A stretch of 64,000 nucleotides of DNA, taken from NCBI RefSeq assembly GCF_014698965.1, contig NZ_JACXAE010000063.1, forward strand, positions 54,788-118,787. The letters run 5' to 3'. Below are positions 63,818 to 64,000 of this stretch, piece after piece. The first letter of the stretch is position 1, and every line of letters begins with the position of its first letter. The stretch is from Iningainema tapete BLCC-T55 (GTDB lineage: Bacteria > Cyanobacteriota > Cyanobacteriia > Cyanobacteriales > Nostocaceae). The notes beneath the pieces were generated by a model. It did not search any database and had not been told where the DNA came from. It saw only the letters and a program-made list of their open reading frames with translations. The position numbers and the translations under genes are program-made.

Positions 63818-63857
63818 CAACCGAACCGAGAAAAATCAATAGTTTGAAAGCTTCTAC
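63818..63857 (+). repeat. leader copy of the direct repeat
   Basis: The second copy of the CAACCGAACCG...AATAGTTTGAAAG segment, about 20 nt into the predicted pre-16S transcript. Its conservation suggests a leader function such as antitermination or processing, but no standard boxA was identified. Confidence 0.6.
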
Positions 63858-63915
63858 AAAAGAAATCCTCGTCAAGAAACTTAAATTGGGTTAACCCAAA
63901 AAAGAAATCAAGACA

Positions 63916-63944
63916 GTAGAGACGTTCCTCCGGAACGTGTTTAC
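63916..63944. repeat. GTAGAGACG-type palindrome, copy 8, in the 16S leader
   Basis: A 29-bp repeat with arms GTAGAGACGTTCC / GGAACGTGTTTAC, more diverged on the right. It ends 10 bp before the predicted mature 16S 5' end, so it lies in the transcribed leader. Confidence 0.8.
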
Positions 63945-63953
63945 ACCAGAATC

Positions 63954-64000
<47 letters not shown>

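Overview
The window comes from a chromosome of a filamentous, probably heterocyst-forming cyanobacterium (Nostocales-like). The evidence is many GCGATCGC (HIP1) palindromes, a XisH/XisI pair, heme oxygenase and the aerobic Mg-protoporphyrin cyclase AcsF, a GUN4-domain fusion, an SLH porin, a CPP1-like protein, 4-hydroxyphenylpyruvate dioxygenase, a cyanobacterial-type LexA box before recA, and short dispersed palindromes and heptamer repeats typical of this group. No species can be named from the sequence alone.

Layout. 1-2.8 kb: the end of an esterase gene, a 1-Cys peroxiredoxin and a glycosyltransferase. 2.9-9.0 kb: an accessory island with a CHAT protease/NTPase gene, a second NTPase fused through a membrane helix to a GUN4 domain, a decayed Rpn/DUF4351-type gene and xisH-xisI. 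9.0-14.6 kb: a surface polysaccharide block (GT4, GT2, O-antigen ligase/polymerase-like protein, GlmM). 14.9-18.4 kb: heme oxygenase, an ABA4-like membrane protein, several small conserved genes, moaC and tRNA-Arg(ACG). 18.4-22.7 kb: an MFS transporter, a Tat-exported multicopper oxidase and a deoxyhypusine-synthase-like enzyme. 22.9-27.7 kb: a tight minus-strand run vapB-vapC-small domain protein-helicase partner-XPB-like helicase. 28.3-30.7 kb: a PAS histidine kinase and a REC-AraC response regulator. 31.1-40.4 kb: a peptide export locus with a double-glycine precursor, a subtilisin-fold protease with Glu in place of His, an HlyD-type adaptor and two NHLP-type ABC transporters. 40.5-64 kb: mostly housekeeping genes (recA, hemL, hisIE, hppD, acsF) with signalling genes (FHA protein, Ser/Thr kinase), a metallothionein, a porin, transporters, an NYN-LOTUS protein, a nested phytase-like/GDPD protein and the first bases of a 16S rRNA gene with its promoter.

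Two regions look most worth following. The first is the CHAT-NTPase plus NTPase-TM-GUN4 pair: a caspase-like protease encoded 3 bp from a membrane-anchored, tetrapyrrole-binding-type domain on a related NTPase, close to a nuclease-fold pair. The second is the peptide export locus: a roughly 190-bp upstream region carrying paired CTAAAGAATTTAG palindromes occurs twice, once before the precursor gene and once before the exporter genes. This suggests shared control, or duplication of a precursor unit whose second copy was lost to a repeat insertion.

Small mobile-looking DNA is prominent. Eight copies of a GTAGAGACG...CGTCTCTAC palindrome are spread over the window; one touches and one supplies a stop codon, and one lies in the 16S leader. 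Other repeats have inserted in frame into a glycosyltransferase and into 4-hydroxyphenylpyruvate dioxygenase.
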